This document shows, in pieces, positions 7,980 to 15,382 of a stretch of DNA of 64,000 bases. Under the pieces are notes generated by a model. It was not told where the DNA came from, searched no databases, and was given only the letters and a program-made list of their open reading frames with translations. The stretch comes from a virus. The translations under genes were made by a program, and so were the position numbers. Positions within the stretch are counted from its first letter, which is position 1, and every line of letters starts with the position of its first letter. The stretch is taken from positions 1-64,000 of the IMG/VR virus record IMGVR_UViG_3300036820_000007; one strand, written 5' to 3'.

Positions 7980-8059
7980 TGCCGTTGCCTTTCTCTCGAT
8001 TGCCCGTACGGGCATGACTCTCGGCCAGGGGAGCCCTAGCCGAGATCAAACGCGCGCGG

Positions 8060-8395
8060 TCAGCTTGGCGGTATCTCGGTAATGCGCAGGAACACAACGC
8101 GCCCGTGCCCGCGCTCCGCCTCTGCCTTGGTCCCGTACGGAAAGCACATTTCCAGCTGCCCGCGCGTATGCCAGATCATGCAAGGCTCGGTGTCCGCCTC
8201 GTGCCACTGGTAGGCGAACCCCATCCATCCCCAGTGCGTAACCGTGTCGCCCTCCGGCACCTCTTCCACGAGCACGCGGAGGATCGGTCCTTTCAGGCCA
8301 TGCATCCGCACGTAGCGCTCCGAGCCGATCGTGTGAAACCGGCCATCGTCGTACCGGTGGGCGTGCATCTCCCAGGACTGCCCTGGATCGGTCAC
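8060..8395 (-). CDS. hypothetical early protein, 111 aa
   Basis: GTG start overlaps the previous stop (GTGA) and follows GCGAGAGGGGGAAC. Rich in histidine and tryptophan (WGWMGFAYQWHEADTEP), strand-dominated, and likely a soluble beta protein. Function unknown. Confidence 0.7.
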   Translation of the reverse strand: MTDPGQSWEMHAHRYDDGRFHTIGSERYVRMHGLKGPILRVLVEEVPEGDTVTHWGWMGFAYQWHEADTEPCMIWHTRGQLEMCFPYGTKAEAERGHGRVVFLRITEIPPS

Positions 8396-8853
8396 CGTTC
8401 CCCCTCTCGCGTTACCAGGGCCGGCGGATACCCGCCGTCTGGCCTTTGCTCGTCCTCGAAAAACGCGCACAGTCCCACCAGCCATGCCGGGGGATGGCTA
8501 ACCCCCTTGCGGGTGTACGCCCAGACCTGCCCGCCTGGCTTGCCGTCCGGCCGCACGCGAACCGTGGGGGACTCGTAAGGGTCCTCCTCGCGGAACTTGG
8601 TGTTAAGCGCGGCCATGAACAGGTCGTGATGCACGCCGGGCCCGATCTCCAGCACCCATCCCGTTACCGGCCGGATCTCGTAGCTGTACTTGCGGCTGAT
8701 GTGCTCCTCGCGCCATTTGACGCTGGCCTCGGCTTCGGGGCGGGTGAACGTGTCGCCCCACGGGTCGGTTGCCATGTTGTCCAGTCGCCTTGTCGCCCCG
8801 GTGTTGTTGTCGCGCTCGATGACTAGGCAGCGCTCCTCGCCGTGCTCGGTCAA
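8392..8853 (-). CDS. hypothetical early protein, 153 aa
   Basis: TTG start (LTEHGEERCLVIERDN) fixed by CCGAGAGGAGAACGCT; a longer frame upstream crosses the leader and hairpin and is rejected. One of the larger unknowns of the arm, with mixed alpha/beta content and no catalytic pattern. The leader carries hairpins GGCGCTCGT/ACGAGCGCC and GATGCC/GGCATC. Confidence 0.7.
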   Translation of the reverse strand: MTEHGEERCLVIERDNNTGATRRLDNMATDPWGDTFTRPEAEASVKWREEHISRKYSYEIRPVTGWVLEIGPGVHHDLFMAALNTKFREEDPYESPTVRVRPDGKPGGQVWAYTRKGVSHPPAWLVGLCAFFEDEQRPDGGYPPALVTREGER

Positions 8854-8948
8854 AGCGTTCTCCTCTCGGTTGGGATGCCTAGGCGGCATCTCTCCGGCGC
8901 TCGTATCCGCAGACACGAGCGCCAGAGGCTAGCGGCCTGGGCGTACGG

Positions 8949-9125
8949 TCAGTAGCTCAGCGAGCCGTCGCCGATGCCTTTTGCGACCTGGTCATAGTCG
9001 GGAAGCTCGGCGCCGTCCCGGCTCTTCTTCAGGCGCATGAGTTCGGCAGCCTCCACCTTGCGCGCGCCGGCCGCCTCGAAGAAGTCCCGGAACTCCCCGA
9101 TCGAGCACTTGCCGTTGCTGTCCAC
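8949..9125 (-). CDS. hypothetical early protein, 58 aa
   Basis: GTG start behind ACGAGAGGAGACACAGG. The product (MDSNGKCSIGEFRDFFEAAG...) reads like a small helical domain with a helix-turn-helix-like EFRDFFEAAGARKVEAAEL segment. Too short to assign. The full leader with a GATGCC/GGCATC hairpin supports it. Confidence 0.65.
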   Translation of the reverse strand: MDSNGKCSIGEFRDFFEAAGARKVEAAELMRLKKSRDGAELPDYDQVAKGIGDGSLSY

Positions 9126-9205
9126 CCTGTGTCTCCTCTCGTTAGATGCCGAGGTGGCATCCCCGCGAGGCTCGCACCACAGCGGGCGCGAGCATCACGG
9201 GCTAG

Positions 9206-9295
9206 CTACCTAGGTCTGCGCGCTAGCGCCCGTTCCGCGAATGCCACGACAAGCGCGGCGAGGATGTTGTCGGCATGCCAGATGATCCGGCGCAC
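9206..9295 (-). CDS. possible 29-residue peptide
   Basis: GTG start just after the stop of the neighbouring gene, with a hydrophobic helix (DNILAALVVAFAERALA). No array leader, only GAAGGC upstream. It fills an otherwise non-coding gap, but chance cannot be excluded. Confidence 0.3.
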   Translation of the reverse strand: MRRIIWHADNILAALVVAFAERALARRPR

Positions 9296-9298
9296 GGG

Positions 9299-9508
9299 CT
9301 AGCCTTCGGCCGTGATCTCGGCGATCTGCTCGTCCGTGGCACCCGTCGCCTTGGCCAGCCGGACGGCCAGATCGTGCGGCAGGTCACCGCGCCAGATAGC
9401 GTCCTCCGGCTGCGGGTAGGTTCCCGCCTCCAGCTCTTTGATCACGCTGTCGAGCTGCGGCCCCGAACAGACGATCGCCGGATGCGGCATTGCAAACTTG
9501 CGCTTCAT
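9299..9508 (-). CDS. hypothetical early protein, 69 aa
   Basis: Two ATGs follow TCGAGAGGAGAC. The second (MKRKFAMPHPAIV) has the better eight-base spacing; the first is two codons earlier, at 9514. The C-terminus (HDLAVRLAKATGATDEQIAEITAEG) looks like a three-helix unit. Function unknown. Confidence 0.7.
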   Translation of the reverse strand: MKRKFAMPHPAIVCSGPQLDSVIKELEAGTYPQPEDAIWRGDLPHDLAVRLAKATGATDEQIAEITAEG

Positions 9509-9514
9509 GCTCAT

Positions 9515-9586
9515 GTCTCCTCTCGAATTGCCCTAGCAGGGCATGGCGCCCCATCGTGCGAGACGATGGGGGCCAAACGCCGCTAG
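9515..9586 (-). promoter_or_regulatory. representative twin-hairpin leader
   Basis: Clearest copy of the arm's leader. Reading leftward after the upstream stop: stem CCCCATCGT/ACGATGGGG with a five-base loop, then stem TGCCC/GGGCA with loop TGCTA, then ATTCGAGAGGAGAC and the start codon. Other copies differ in stem sequence but keep order and spacing. Confidence 0.7.
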
Positions 9587-9910
9587 CTACCTCCCGAGCC
9601 GCGCGTCGCGCTGCGCGTCGTTCTCCACCTGGAGGATGTAGCCGCTCTTGTCGTGCATGGGGACGCGGTAGACGCGCTTGCCCACGTCGCCCGGCAGAAC
9701 GCGGCCCATGAAGTTGGCCACGGGCCAGACTTGCCCGAAGGCGCCGATGGTGGCGCGCCCCACGTCGCGGGGTCCGATCTCGAAAAAACGGCCCGCAGGA
9801 ACCGGGCACAGCTCCACCTCGGTGCCATCGACCGACCGGCCGACGAGCGTGCGGCCCGCTTGAAGGCTGCGCAGCTCTTCCGTGGTTACTTCAATTACGA
9901 TCCTTGCCAT
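9587..9910 (-). CDS. hypothetical early protein, 107 aa
   Basis: Start MARIVIEVTTEELRSL follows CCGAGAGGAGCCGATC. Short alternating strands and loops throughout (GTEVELCPVPAGRFFEIG), suggesting a small beta-barrel. The C-terminus is charged. No family recognised. Confidence 0.75.
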   Translation of the reverse strand: MARIVIEVTTEELRSLQAGRTLVGRSVDGTEVELCPVPAGRFFEIGPRDVGRATIGAFGQVWPVANFMGRVLPGDVGKRVYRVPMHDKSGYILQVENDAQRDARLGR

Positions 9911-9980
9911 GATCGGCTCCTCTCGGTGCCCCTAGCGGGCAGTGAGCCGTACCGGTTGCCCGATACGGCCGGACAGCTCG

Positions 9981-10160
9981 CTAGCCGCCGTACTTGAGAT
10001 GATGCGCCGGCTTGTCGCCCTCGACTACCGGCAGAATCGCCGCGTCGATCTCGGCGCGGTTGGCGCGGATGAAAGCGCGCTTGGACTGGCGCGAGCGGCG
10101 CCACCAGTCGTAAAGGCCCTCGTCGTTGTCAATCCACTGCTCGCGCTCGGTGTCGTTCAT
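9981..10160 (-). CDS. hypothetical early protein, 59 aa
   Basis: ATG overlaps the upstream stop (ATGA), with GAGGTGATC as ribosome site. A strongly helical, charged protein (EREQWIDNDEGLYDWWRRSRQSKRAFIRANRAEIDAA pattern with heptads). Function unknown. Confidence 0.65.
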   Translation of the reverse strand: MNDTEREQWIDNDEGLYDWWRRSRQSKRAFIRANRAEIDAAILPVVEGDKPAHHLKYGG

Positions 10161-10294
10161 ACCGCGATCACCTCGATATCCTTGTATCCCTGGCTGGCCA
10201 GGTGATCGGCCAGCGAATCGGCTTCCCGCTTCGGCCAGGTCTCTTTGCCATCGCCGTCTACCCACGCGATGCCATCCACGATGACCTGATACAT
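10157..10294 (-). CDS. hypothetical early protein, 45 aa
   Basis: Starts MYQVIVDGIAWVDG behind GCGAGAGGAGACAGC. It has a compact beta-alpha-beta-like pattern (VIVDGIAW, EADSLADHLASQGY, DIEVIAV). Overlaps its downstream partner by four bases, so the pair is probably co-expressed at fixed ratio. Confidence 0.65.
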   Translation of the reverse strand: MYQVIVDGIAWVDGDGKETWPKREADSLADHLASQGYKDIEVIAV

Positions 10295-10331
10295 GCTGTC
10301 TCCTCTCGCACGGCCGGACGTCTGGATTCCG

Positions 10332-10514
10332 CTAGTTGCGAGCCGGCGTGTTCTCGGCAGTCTCCAGCTCGCATGAAATGAACTTTGGCGCCTCCGCTGT
10401 GCCTTGCATCAGGTAGGCAAGGCGCCAGATAGCGCTATCCCGATCCGCGGCCCGTACCTGGTTAGCGCGCTTGCCGCCCGCCATGTCTTCCCAGGTCACG
10501 ACGTAGGACTCCAT
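10332..10514 (-). CDS. hypothetical early protein, 60 aa
   Basis: Start MESYVVTWEDMAGG follows GCGAGAGGAGACAGGCT. The sequence VTWEDMAGGKRANQVRAADRDSAIWRLAYL resembles the strand-helix unit of small proteins that mark signal-modification domains, but the resemblance is too weak to name. Leader hairpin CGCTGGCC/GCCAGCG upstream. Confidence 0.65.
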   Translation of the reverse strand: MESYVVTWEDMAGGKRANQVRAADRDSAIWRLAYLMQGTAEAPKFISCELETAENTPARN

Positions 10515-10602
10515 AGCCTGTCTCCTCTCGCGTACCCCGTACGGGCACCCTCCGCAACCGCTGGCACCCTGGCCAGCGATCACGGGCAGCGTCCGGTCGT
10601 GC

Positions 10603-10779
10603 TCACACTGCCGCTAGAATGCGCTCCGCTGCGGCAGGTACAGTCTCGATCGCCGCAGCCTGCCTGCCGTGGCGGTAGCCGTAGCTGTAGCTTGATCCGG
10701 GCGCCCCGTCATTCGGCCATGGCCTGCCTGCCATGCCATCCGCGTAGCCGTCCCTCTTCCCTGCCTGGTAAGGGGTCAT
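10603..10779 (-). CDS. hypothetical early protein, 58 aa
   Basis: Start MTPYQAGKRDGYAD follows GCGAGAGGAGACAGCA. Glycine- and tyrosine-rich first half with the spacing GKRDGYADGMAG and YGYRHGRQAA, a pattern of glycine-anchored helices seen in small actinophage proteins. Function unknown. Confidence 0.65.
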   Translation of the reverse strand: MTPYQAGKRDGYADGMAGRPWPNDGAPGSSYSYGYRHGRQAAAIETVPAAAERILAAV

Positions 10780-10869
10780 TGCTGTCTCCTCTCGCGCGTG
10801 CCTGCCATCGGGCACACTCCGCGCGGCCTGGTCCATTGCTGAGCCAGGCATCACGGGCAGCGTCCGCGG

Positions 10870-11265
10870 CTACTTGCCCTTGAGTGCCCCGCTGATCAGC
10901 TTGCCGAGCTTTTCCAGCTGGCCGCGTACCTCGCTGATCATGTCGGGCACTGGGTGAGTGTTCACGATCTCATCCATGCCGACGTGCCAGCCGGAATGCT
11001 GGCCTCCGCGGAACGGCTCCGTCTCCGCCGGCATGTCGCCGAACTCGACGGACCAGAGCGAATCCTCCGCACCGTCGATTTCCTGGCCATCGATCACCGG
11101 CCGCACAATGACTCCCACGTACTGCCAGTCGCCGCGCTTGAATGCCGCCTTGTCCGACGCGCTGTAGCAGTCCGCGTCATCGGGGGATGAGTCGCAGTCG
11201 GGCGAGATCATCACGCGGTAGCTGATGCCATCGCGCGTGATCGTGCGCTCCTCTATCAGGTCCAA
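10870..11265 (-). CDS. hypothetical early protein, 131 aa
   Basis: TTG start (LDLIEERTITRDG) fixed by CCGAGAGGAGCACCAA. Acidic, probably beta-rich in the first 90 residues, with a helical C-terminus (SEVRGQLEKLGKLISGALKGK). No motif recognised. Confidence 0.7.
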   Translation of the reverse strand: MDLIEERTITRDGISYRVMISPDCDSSPDDADCYSASDKAAFKRGDWQYVGVIVRPVIDGQEIDGAEDSLWSVEFGDMPAETEPFRGGQHSGWHVGMDEIVNTHPVPDMISEVRGQLEKLGKLISGALKGK

Positions 11266-11356
11266 TTGGTGCTCCTCTCGGTGCGCCTTCTGTCGGGCAC
11301 GCTCCGCAGCGTTCATCCCCCCAATCCGGGGGAGTGAGCGCCACGGGCAGTGTCCG

Positions 11357-11641
11357 CTAGCGCCGGTAGGTGCCGATCAGCTGGAAACGCCAGTTGATCG
11401 ATCCGCCGATGTCCGGCAGCGCGGCCGGCGGTTCGGCTGTCTCCAGCTGCGCGGCCGGGGAGCCGTAGGACACGATTCGCAGTTCGCCCGCATTGCGGCT
11501 TGACAGATCGTGGTTTTCGTACATCGCCGCGCCGTCCCCGCGTGCCAGCCATCGGCCAACTATGGCCATGACTTCGGGCGCCTGGTCCTCGTAACGCTCG
11601 CTCACCCATGCGCCGAACGTCTCATCTGTGAACGTGATCAC
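11357..11641 (-). CDS. hypothetical early protein, 94 aa
   Basis: GTG start (MITFTDETFGAWVSERY) behind CCGAGAGGAGGCACGCAA. Mixed alpha/beta. The helical N-terminal half (EVMAIVGRWLARGD) is followed by strands. Function unknown. Confidence 0.7.
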   Translation of the reverse strand: MITFTDETFGAWVSERYEDQAPEVMAIVGRWLARGDGAAMYENHDLSSRNAGELRIVSYGSPAAQLETAEPPAALPDIGGSINWRFQLIGTYRR

Positions 11642-11733
11642 TTGCGTGCCTCCTCTCGGTTAGTCCCCGTACGCGGGAACATGGCAGCCTGCCGGACTAG
11701 CCCAGCAAGCGCCATGAACTAGCGTGCGCCTGG

Positions 11734-12042
11734 TTACTCGGCCGTCGGGAAGCGTTCCGAACCCTCGTCAGCGCTCCCGTTGTGGTCGCCCCTGTAGATG
11801 CACTGCGTGTAGCCGGCTGTGCAGTTACAGCGTGACTCGCACGCAGGGCAGTCGTACAGCCTGCCTGGCTCGTGCGGGTAGTCGGCATGCGGCGGCCCGT
11901 CCAGCTCCCCACGGTCGGCAGCGTCAAGAATCGCGCCGATGGCCGGCGCGCTTGCCGTGAGTTCCGCCTGGAACTTGTCCAGGGCGCGTTCGGTAGCCGC
12001 GCGCCGCTCCTCTGGCGTCATGTCGCCTAGCGTCTTGCCCAT
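11734..12042 (-). CDS. zinc-ribbon-like early protein, 102 aa
   Basis: Start MGKTLGDMTPEERRA follows GGGAGGAGATGCGGCC. The N-terminal half is helical. The C-terminal half carries CPACESRCNC and a further cysteine near TQCIYRG, a plausible four-ligand zinc knuckle. Role unknown; nucleic-acid contact is one possibility. Confidence 0.7.
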   Translation of the reverse strand: MGKTLGDMTPEERRAATERALDKFQAELTASAPAIGAILDAADRGELDGPPHADYPHEPGRLYDCPACESRCNCTAGYTQCIYRGDHNGSADEGSERFPTAE

Positions 12043-12130
12043 GGCCGCATCTCCTCCCGGTGCAGATTTTCTGCACACTCCTGCGTGCTCACACCCCAGA
12101 GCATGAGCACGCAGGGCAGTGCAGACTGCG

Positions 12131-12460
12131 CTACAGCGCGGCCAGGCAGTTGCCGCACTGGCCAGGCATCTCGCCGCCAACGGGCCAGTTGTACGTCTGG
12201 CATGCCGGGCATTCCCGGCCGCGCTCACGGTGCCAGGCGATCCAGGCCGGCCAGTTGGGTGATTCGCGGAAGTCCCGCGGCAGCGTTCCCCCAGCCGCGA
12301 ACCATGCGTCAAGCGCGTCGTGGTAGCTCGTGGCGCTCTCCAGCATCGCTGCCGCAGTGTCCGCGTATCCCAATTCCAGCATTGCGCGAATGTCGCAATG
12401 GCTGTCGTTGCACGGGTGATCCGTCTCGACTGCCGTTGCCAGGTCATCCATGGTTGGCAT
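12131..12460 (-). CDS. zinc-ribbon-like early protein, 109 aa
   Basis: Start MPTMDDLATAVETD behind ATGAGAGGAGACAGCA. Cysteine pairs CPAC and CGNC near the C-terminus (about residues 84-105) form a classic ribbon. A tryptophan-rich segment (ESPNWPAWIAWHRERG) precedes them. Function unknown. Confidence 0.7.
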   Translation of the reverse strand: MPTMDDLATAVETDHPCNDSHCDIRAMLELGYADTAAAMLESATSYHDALDAWFAAGGTLPRDFRESPNWPAWIAWHRERGRECPACQTYNWPVGGEMPGQCGNCLAAL

Positions 12461-12544
12461 TGCTGTCTCCTCTCATGTGTGCATGTTCCGCACACTCCAC
12501 AGTGCCCGCACCTAGCGGGCACCATGGGCAGTGCGGACTGCGCG

Positions 12545-12652
12545 TTACCGGCGTCCTAGAACGTGGTAACGAAACCCGCGACCGCGGCACCGGCAGGCAG
12601 CCCGGTGCAGCTTCCGGTTGTGCAGGTAACTGCGGTAATGGCGCAAGTTCAC
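12545..12652 (-). CDS. small basic peptide, 35 aa
   Basis: GTG start behind GTGAGAGGAGATAGCACG, so the array leader supports it despite its length. Very rich in arginine and histidine (NLRHYRSYLHNRKLHRAACRC), likely to bind nucleic acid. No family recognised. Confidence 0.55.
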   Translation of the reverse strand: MNLRHYRSYLHNRKLHRAACRCRGRGFRYHVLGRR

Positions 12653-12743
12653 CGTGCTATCTCCTCTCACCATGCCTACCGAACGTAAGCACGTGGCCAG
12701 CAACGGGGGAGTGCTCCCCGCTCCTGGCCATGCGCCGGCGTCC

Positions 12744-13271
12744 CTACCGATCTTCCGCGAACAGTGCCAGCCGGTCGGCAGCCGTGGCGATGATCGCGGT
12801 TGCGTCTGTGTCACAGCCGCGCGTCGGCAGGAAACCCGCTAGCTCGCGTGCCATCTGAGCGTGCGTCCTGGGTGCGCCCGACGCGAGGTCATCGCCGTTG
12901 GTGATCTCGGTTCCGTCCGCGTACACCGCGTAGTCCCACCCGTTGTGAGCGTAGGACTGGCCAACCGTCCCCCCGCCATGCGCCGAGATTGCGATGATGA
13001 GTGTTGGCTCATCGCTCGGCGCGCGGTTCATTGCGGGAACCGTGACCTTGTATTCATGCTGTGCCAGCGTGTAGCCGTACAGCGTGTGATCATCCATGGC
13101 GCGTAACTCCCCGTCGTTTCCCTGCAGAGACTGAGGCCACGGGCACGGCGCTATCCCTTTTGCGATCAGCTCGGCATCATGATTACGCAGGTAGTCTGCG
13201 TAATCCTTGCCGAACATCTGCCCGGCCTTCCGGTAGCCCCTTTCGCACTCGGGGCGTTCCGTTACCGCCAT
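12744..13271 (-). CDS. hypothetical early protein, 175 aa
   Basis: Start MAVTERPECERGYRK follows ATGAGAGGAGACAGCGGA. The second-largest product of the arm. The N-terminal helical part is followed by a strand-rich core (PTLIIAISAHGGGTVGQSYAH) and a helical C-terminus. The isolated histidine and glycine turns do not form a recognised active site. Confidence 0.75.
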   Translation of the reverse strand: MAVTERPECERGYRKAGQMFGKDYADYLRNHDAELIAKGIAPCPWPQSLQGNDGELRAMDDHTLYGYTLAQHEYKVTVPAMNRAPSDEPTLIIAISAHGGGTVGQSYAHNGWDYAVYADGTEITNGDDLASGAPRTHAQMARELAGFLPTRGCDTDATAIIATAADRLALFAEDR

Positions 13272-13367
13272 TCCGCTGTCTCCTCTCATTGCCGGCCGGT
13301 CTAGGCCGAGTGAGCACGCAGGCTAGCTACAGGCTGCGTGCTCAACTGCCGACCGGATAGCCGCTCA

Positions 13368-13526
13368 TCATCCCTCGTGCCCCTCCTCCTCGGTATGAGT
13401 GCAGCGATGCTCGCACGTTCTCTCGTGATGCTCGCAACCGCAGCACTCGCAATGGTCGGACCTGCCCTCGGTGGCGCCACAGTGACACCACCATTGACCC
13501 TCGCGCTGTTCCATACGCCCCGTCAT
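13368..13526 (-). CDS. cysteine/histidine-rich mini-protein, 52 aa
   Basis: ATG behind GCGAGAGGAGACGGCG. Eight cysteines and seven histidines are packed into 52 residues (WWCHCG, HCECCGCEHH, CEHRCTH), followed by an acidic tail. At least two metal ions are likely. Function unknown; candidate regulator or metal chelator. Confidence 0.65.
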   Translation of the reverse strand: MTGRMEQREGQWWCHCGATEGRSDHCECCGCEHHERTCEHRCTHTEEEGHEG

Positions 13527-13553
13527 CGCCGTCTCCTCTCGCTAGCGTGTCCG

Positions 13554-13703
13554 TTATGCATTAAGCCTGACCAGGTACACCGTGCTTTTGCTTCCGCAGA
13601 CGGTCCAGGCCGCCTGCCTCCCTGGTACAGATTCGGCGAATACTCCCATCACCGCTGGATTCTCGCCTTTGCCGGTTTCGCCCGGCACGGTCGGCGCATG
13701 CAC
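13554..13703 (-). CDS. possible 49-residue protein without array leader
   Basis: GTG frame directly after a CCGCC/GGCGG hairpin but lacking GAGAGGAG. The C-terminal half (RQAAWTVCGSKSTVYLVRLNA) reads like real protein. This may be a gene whose leader has decayed. Confidence 0.4.
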   Translation of the reverse strand: MHAPTVPGETGKGENPAVMGVFAESVPGRQAAWTVCGSKSTVYLVRLNA

Positions 13704-13910
13704 TAACCGCCCACTTAGGCGGCACGATGGTCACGCGCCGGCGTTGTGCGCGCTTGCCCTGTTGCCAGGGGCGCGCGTTTCTCCCTCATCCCGCATTGGC
13801 CAGGTTCGAACCATCACGCCGATCGGCAGTTATCGCCTAGCGGTCTGCCAGGGCCGTAGCGCTGGCCTGCCTAACACTGCCTGGCTTGCGGGACCTGGCG
13901 GGCCCCCCTC
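13704..13910. other. non-coding stretch with one strong hairpin
   Basis: No convincing gene on either strand. 13748-13776 folds as GCGCGC/GCGCGC with an inner CCCTG/CAGGG stem and loop TTGC. A GGTTCGAACC palindrome at 13802 looks like a tRNA T-loop, but no tRNA fold forms around it. Confidence 0.4.
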
Positions 13911-14120
13911 TCAGAAAGATATGTCGCCCCACGCTGACCAGTCCTGTACCAGCGTGGCCATGTGATCCTGGAACGCCTGCCAGTCGGCCGCGGTCCAGTC
14001 CTTACGAGGCTTGGTCTGCCAGTCCATGGCGTCCCCCTCTCGCTCGCGCAGTTGCAGCTCGTTCGTGATTTCGTAAAGCGCTTCGTGCAACTCGTCCGTC
14101 GTCATCTTGCCGACGTTCAT
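13911..14120 (-). CDS. hypothetical early protein with internal second start, 69 aa
   Basis: Start MNVGKMTTDELHEAL follows CCGAGAGGAGGCGGCTGCA. Half-way through, the codons for REREGDAM are themselves GCGAGAGGGGGACGCCATG, an array-type leader and start, so a 38-residue C-terminal product (MDWQTKPRKDWT...) could also be made. This may be two ancestral genes fused in frame. Function unknown. Confidence 0.65.
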   Translation of the reverse strand: MNVGKMTTDELHEALYEITNELQLREREGDAMDWQTKPRKDWTAADWQAFQDHMATLVQDWSAWGDISF

Positions 14121-14207
14121 TGCAGCCGCCTCCTCTCGGTGCCCACAGAGCGTAAGCACGTGGCCCGGCCAGCGAACCTGAGCACGCTGGCCGGCCATGT
14201 ACCGGCG

Positions 14208-14561
14208 CTACGGTCCTTCCGTTGCTACCAGCCCGGTACGCGTCCACAGGATCTGATCCCGCGTTCCGGTGTACCAGAAGCATCCCCGCACGCTGAATAC
14301 TTGCTCGCATGCGACTTCCGGTGCTCGCTGAACACACACGTAGGTGTGCCTGTCGATCCCCATGGACGCGCCGCGCTTGCACGCTGCCATGATCTGCCGG
14401 CGCGTGGCGTGGTGAACCGTCGCCGCGTGAGCGCCGCTCAGCCCGTAGCCAGCCAGGCCGCCGGCGATGGCAACCGCAACTGCGGCCGTCCTGACGATTC
14501 GCCGCGACCGGCTAGCCGGTGCAGCATGGCGCCTGGTGACCTTACGGTGATTCCCCCGCAT
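14208..14561 (-). CDS. secreted or surface-exposed small protein, 117 aa
   Basis: Start behind CCGAGAGGAGACAGCA. A basic N-terminus, hydrophobic core (IVRTAAVAVAIAGGLAGYGL) and AHA-A site near residue 46 form a good Sec signal peptide. The mature part has four cysteines that could pair in the periplasm or outside. An early-expressed exported phage protein may act in superinfection exclusion, but that is inference. Confidence 0.7.
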   Translation of the reverse strand: MRGNHRKVTRRHAAPASRSRRIVRTAAVAVAIAGGLAGYGLSGAHAATVHHATRRQIMAACKRGASMGIDRHTYVCVQRAPEVACEQVFSVRGCFWYTGTRDQILWTRTGLVATEGP

Positions 14562-14793
14562 TGCTGTCTCCTCTCGGTTAGCGCTGATCAGCGCTGCACG
14601 GCGCGCAATCTCGCCGGCCTGGTGGCCGGTGCCTAGGGTGCTTTACCTCCTCCCCGTAGCGGCCTGGAGTGCCTAGGATCGCTCTCCAGGGATTGCGTGC
14701 CATGCCGAACGTGACCAGTGTTCCGATCCGGCCCGGTCAAGGCCGAGTGGGCGCACGTACATGACGCGTGCGCTCAACTGCCGGCCGGACTTG
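14562..14793. other. spacer without convincing gene
   Basis: Contains the palindrome AGCGCTGATCAGCGCT, a GCCGGCC hairpin and, on the minus strand, an isolated perfect Shine-Dalgarno GGGGAGGAGG near 14655 with no start codon at usable distance. A 29-codon minus frame (14673-14762) has no ribosome site and is not called. Confidence 0.4.
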
Positions 14794-15069
14794 CTACAGC
14801 GTCTCGCCCCGCCCGTGGAAAGCCAGGCTGTTCCACGGCATCGTTGCCGTTGTTCCGCCGTCAAACTCCACGGTGACGAAACCGGGCTGCTGCGCGTGCT
14901 GATCGATGACTGTTCCCTCGTCGCCGCTCTTGCGCAGCGTGACGCGCGTCCCGTTCGGGATGAGGGCCGGCCGTTCCCCGCGCGGCCCGCGTGGGCCGGC
15001 GTGAAAGAAATGGCACACCGCGCAGTTGCCCGGATCGGTGCCGTCATCGGTGAACTCGTGAAGCCCCAC
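14794..15069 (-). CDS. hypothetical early protein, 91 aa
   Basis: GTG start (MGLHEFTDDGTDPGNC) behind GCGAGAGGAGTACAGCT. An N-terminal CAVCHFFH segment could bind metal, and the second half is strand-rich (GTRVTLRKSGDEGTVIDQH), KOW- or SH3-like in rhythm. Function unknown. Confidence 0.7.
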   Translation of the reverse strand: MGLHEFTDDGTDPGNCAVCHFFHAGPRGPRGERPALIPNGTRVTLRKSGDEGTVIDQHAQQPGFVTVEFDGGTTATMPWNSLAFHGRGETL

Positions 15070-15148
15070 AGCTGTACTCCTCTCGCTTGCCCTAGCGGGC
15101 AAGGAAACGGCCAGCACCGGTCAGGGTGCTGGCCCTTCGGCCAACTCG

Positions 15149-15382
15149 CTAGGTCAGGCCGTCGCCGTTGGCGTCCGCGAGCATGATCAGCAGCTCAGCG
15201 ACGGTTGTCACGTCTGTGTAGCGGGTCACGGCGATGCCCGTGCGGTCCGCCAGGACACGCCGCAAGCCGGCCACGGTGTGACCGCCGAGCGACTGATCGA
15301 TCGCGGCGAAAACTGCGCTGGTCACTGCAAAGTGACCGTGAGCATTGGTCAGGCGCAAGATGCCGCGCTGCCTGTCGTTCAT
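15149..15382 (-). CDS. hypothetical early protein, first gene of the leader array, 77 aa
   Basis: Start MNDRQRGILRLTN follows TCGAGAGGAGAACG; upstream ATGs lie inside the leader and are rejected. Helical with one valine-rich strand (VTRYTDVTTVAELLIML). The leader folds elaborately: GAGCACTGAGC/GCTCAGTGCTC (15419-15429 with 15518-15528) and GGGC/GCCC next to the ribosome site. Confidence 0.7.
   Translation of the reverse strand: MNDRQRGILRLTNAHGHFAVTSAVFAAIDQSLGGHTVAGLRRVLADRTGIAVTRYTDVTTVAELLIMLADANGDGLT

Noticed and set aside
13790-13880. tRNA suggested by the GGTTCGAACC T-loop-like palindrome at 13802
   Set aside because: Neither strand gives a paired T-stem, acceptor stem or anticodon arm around it.
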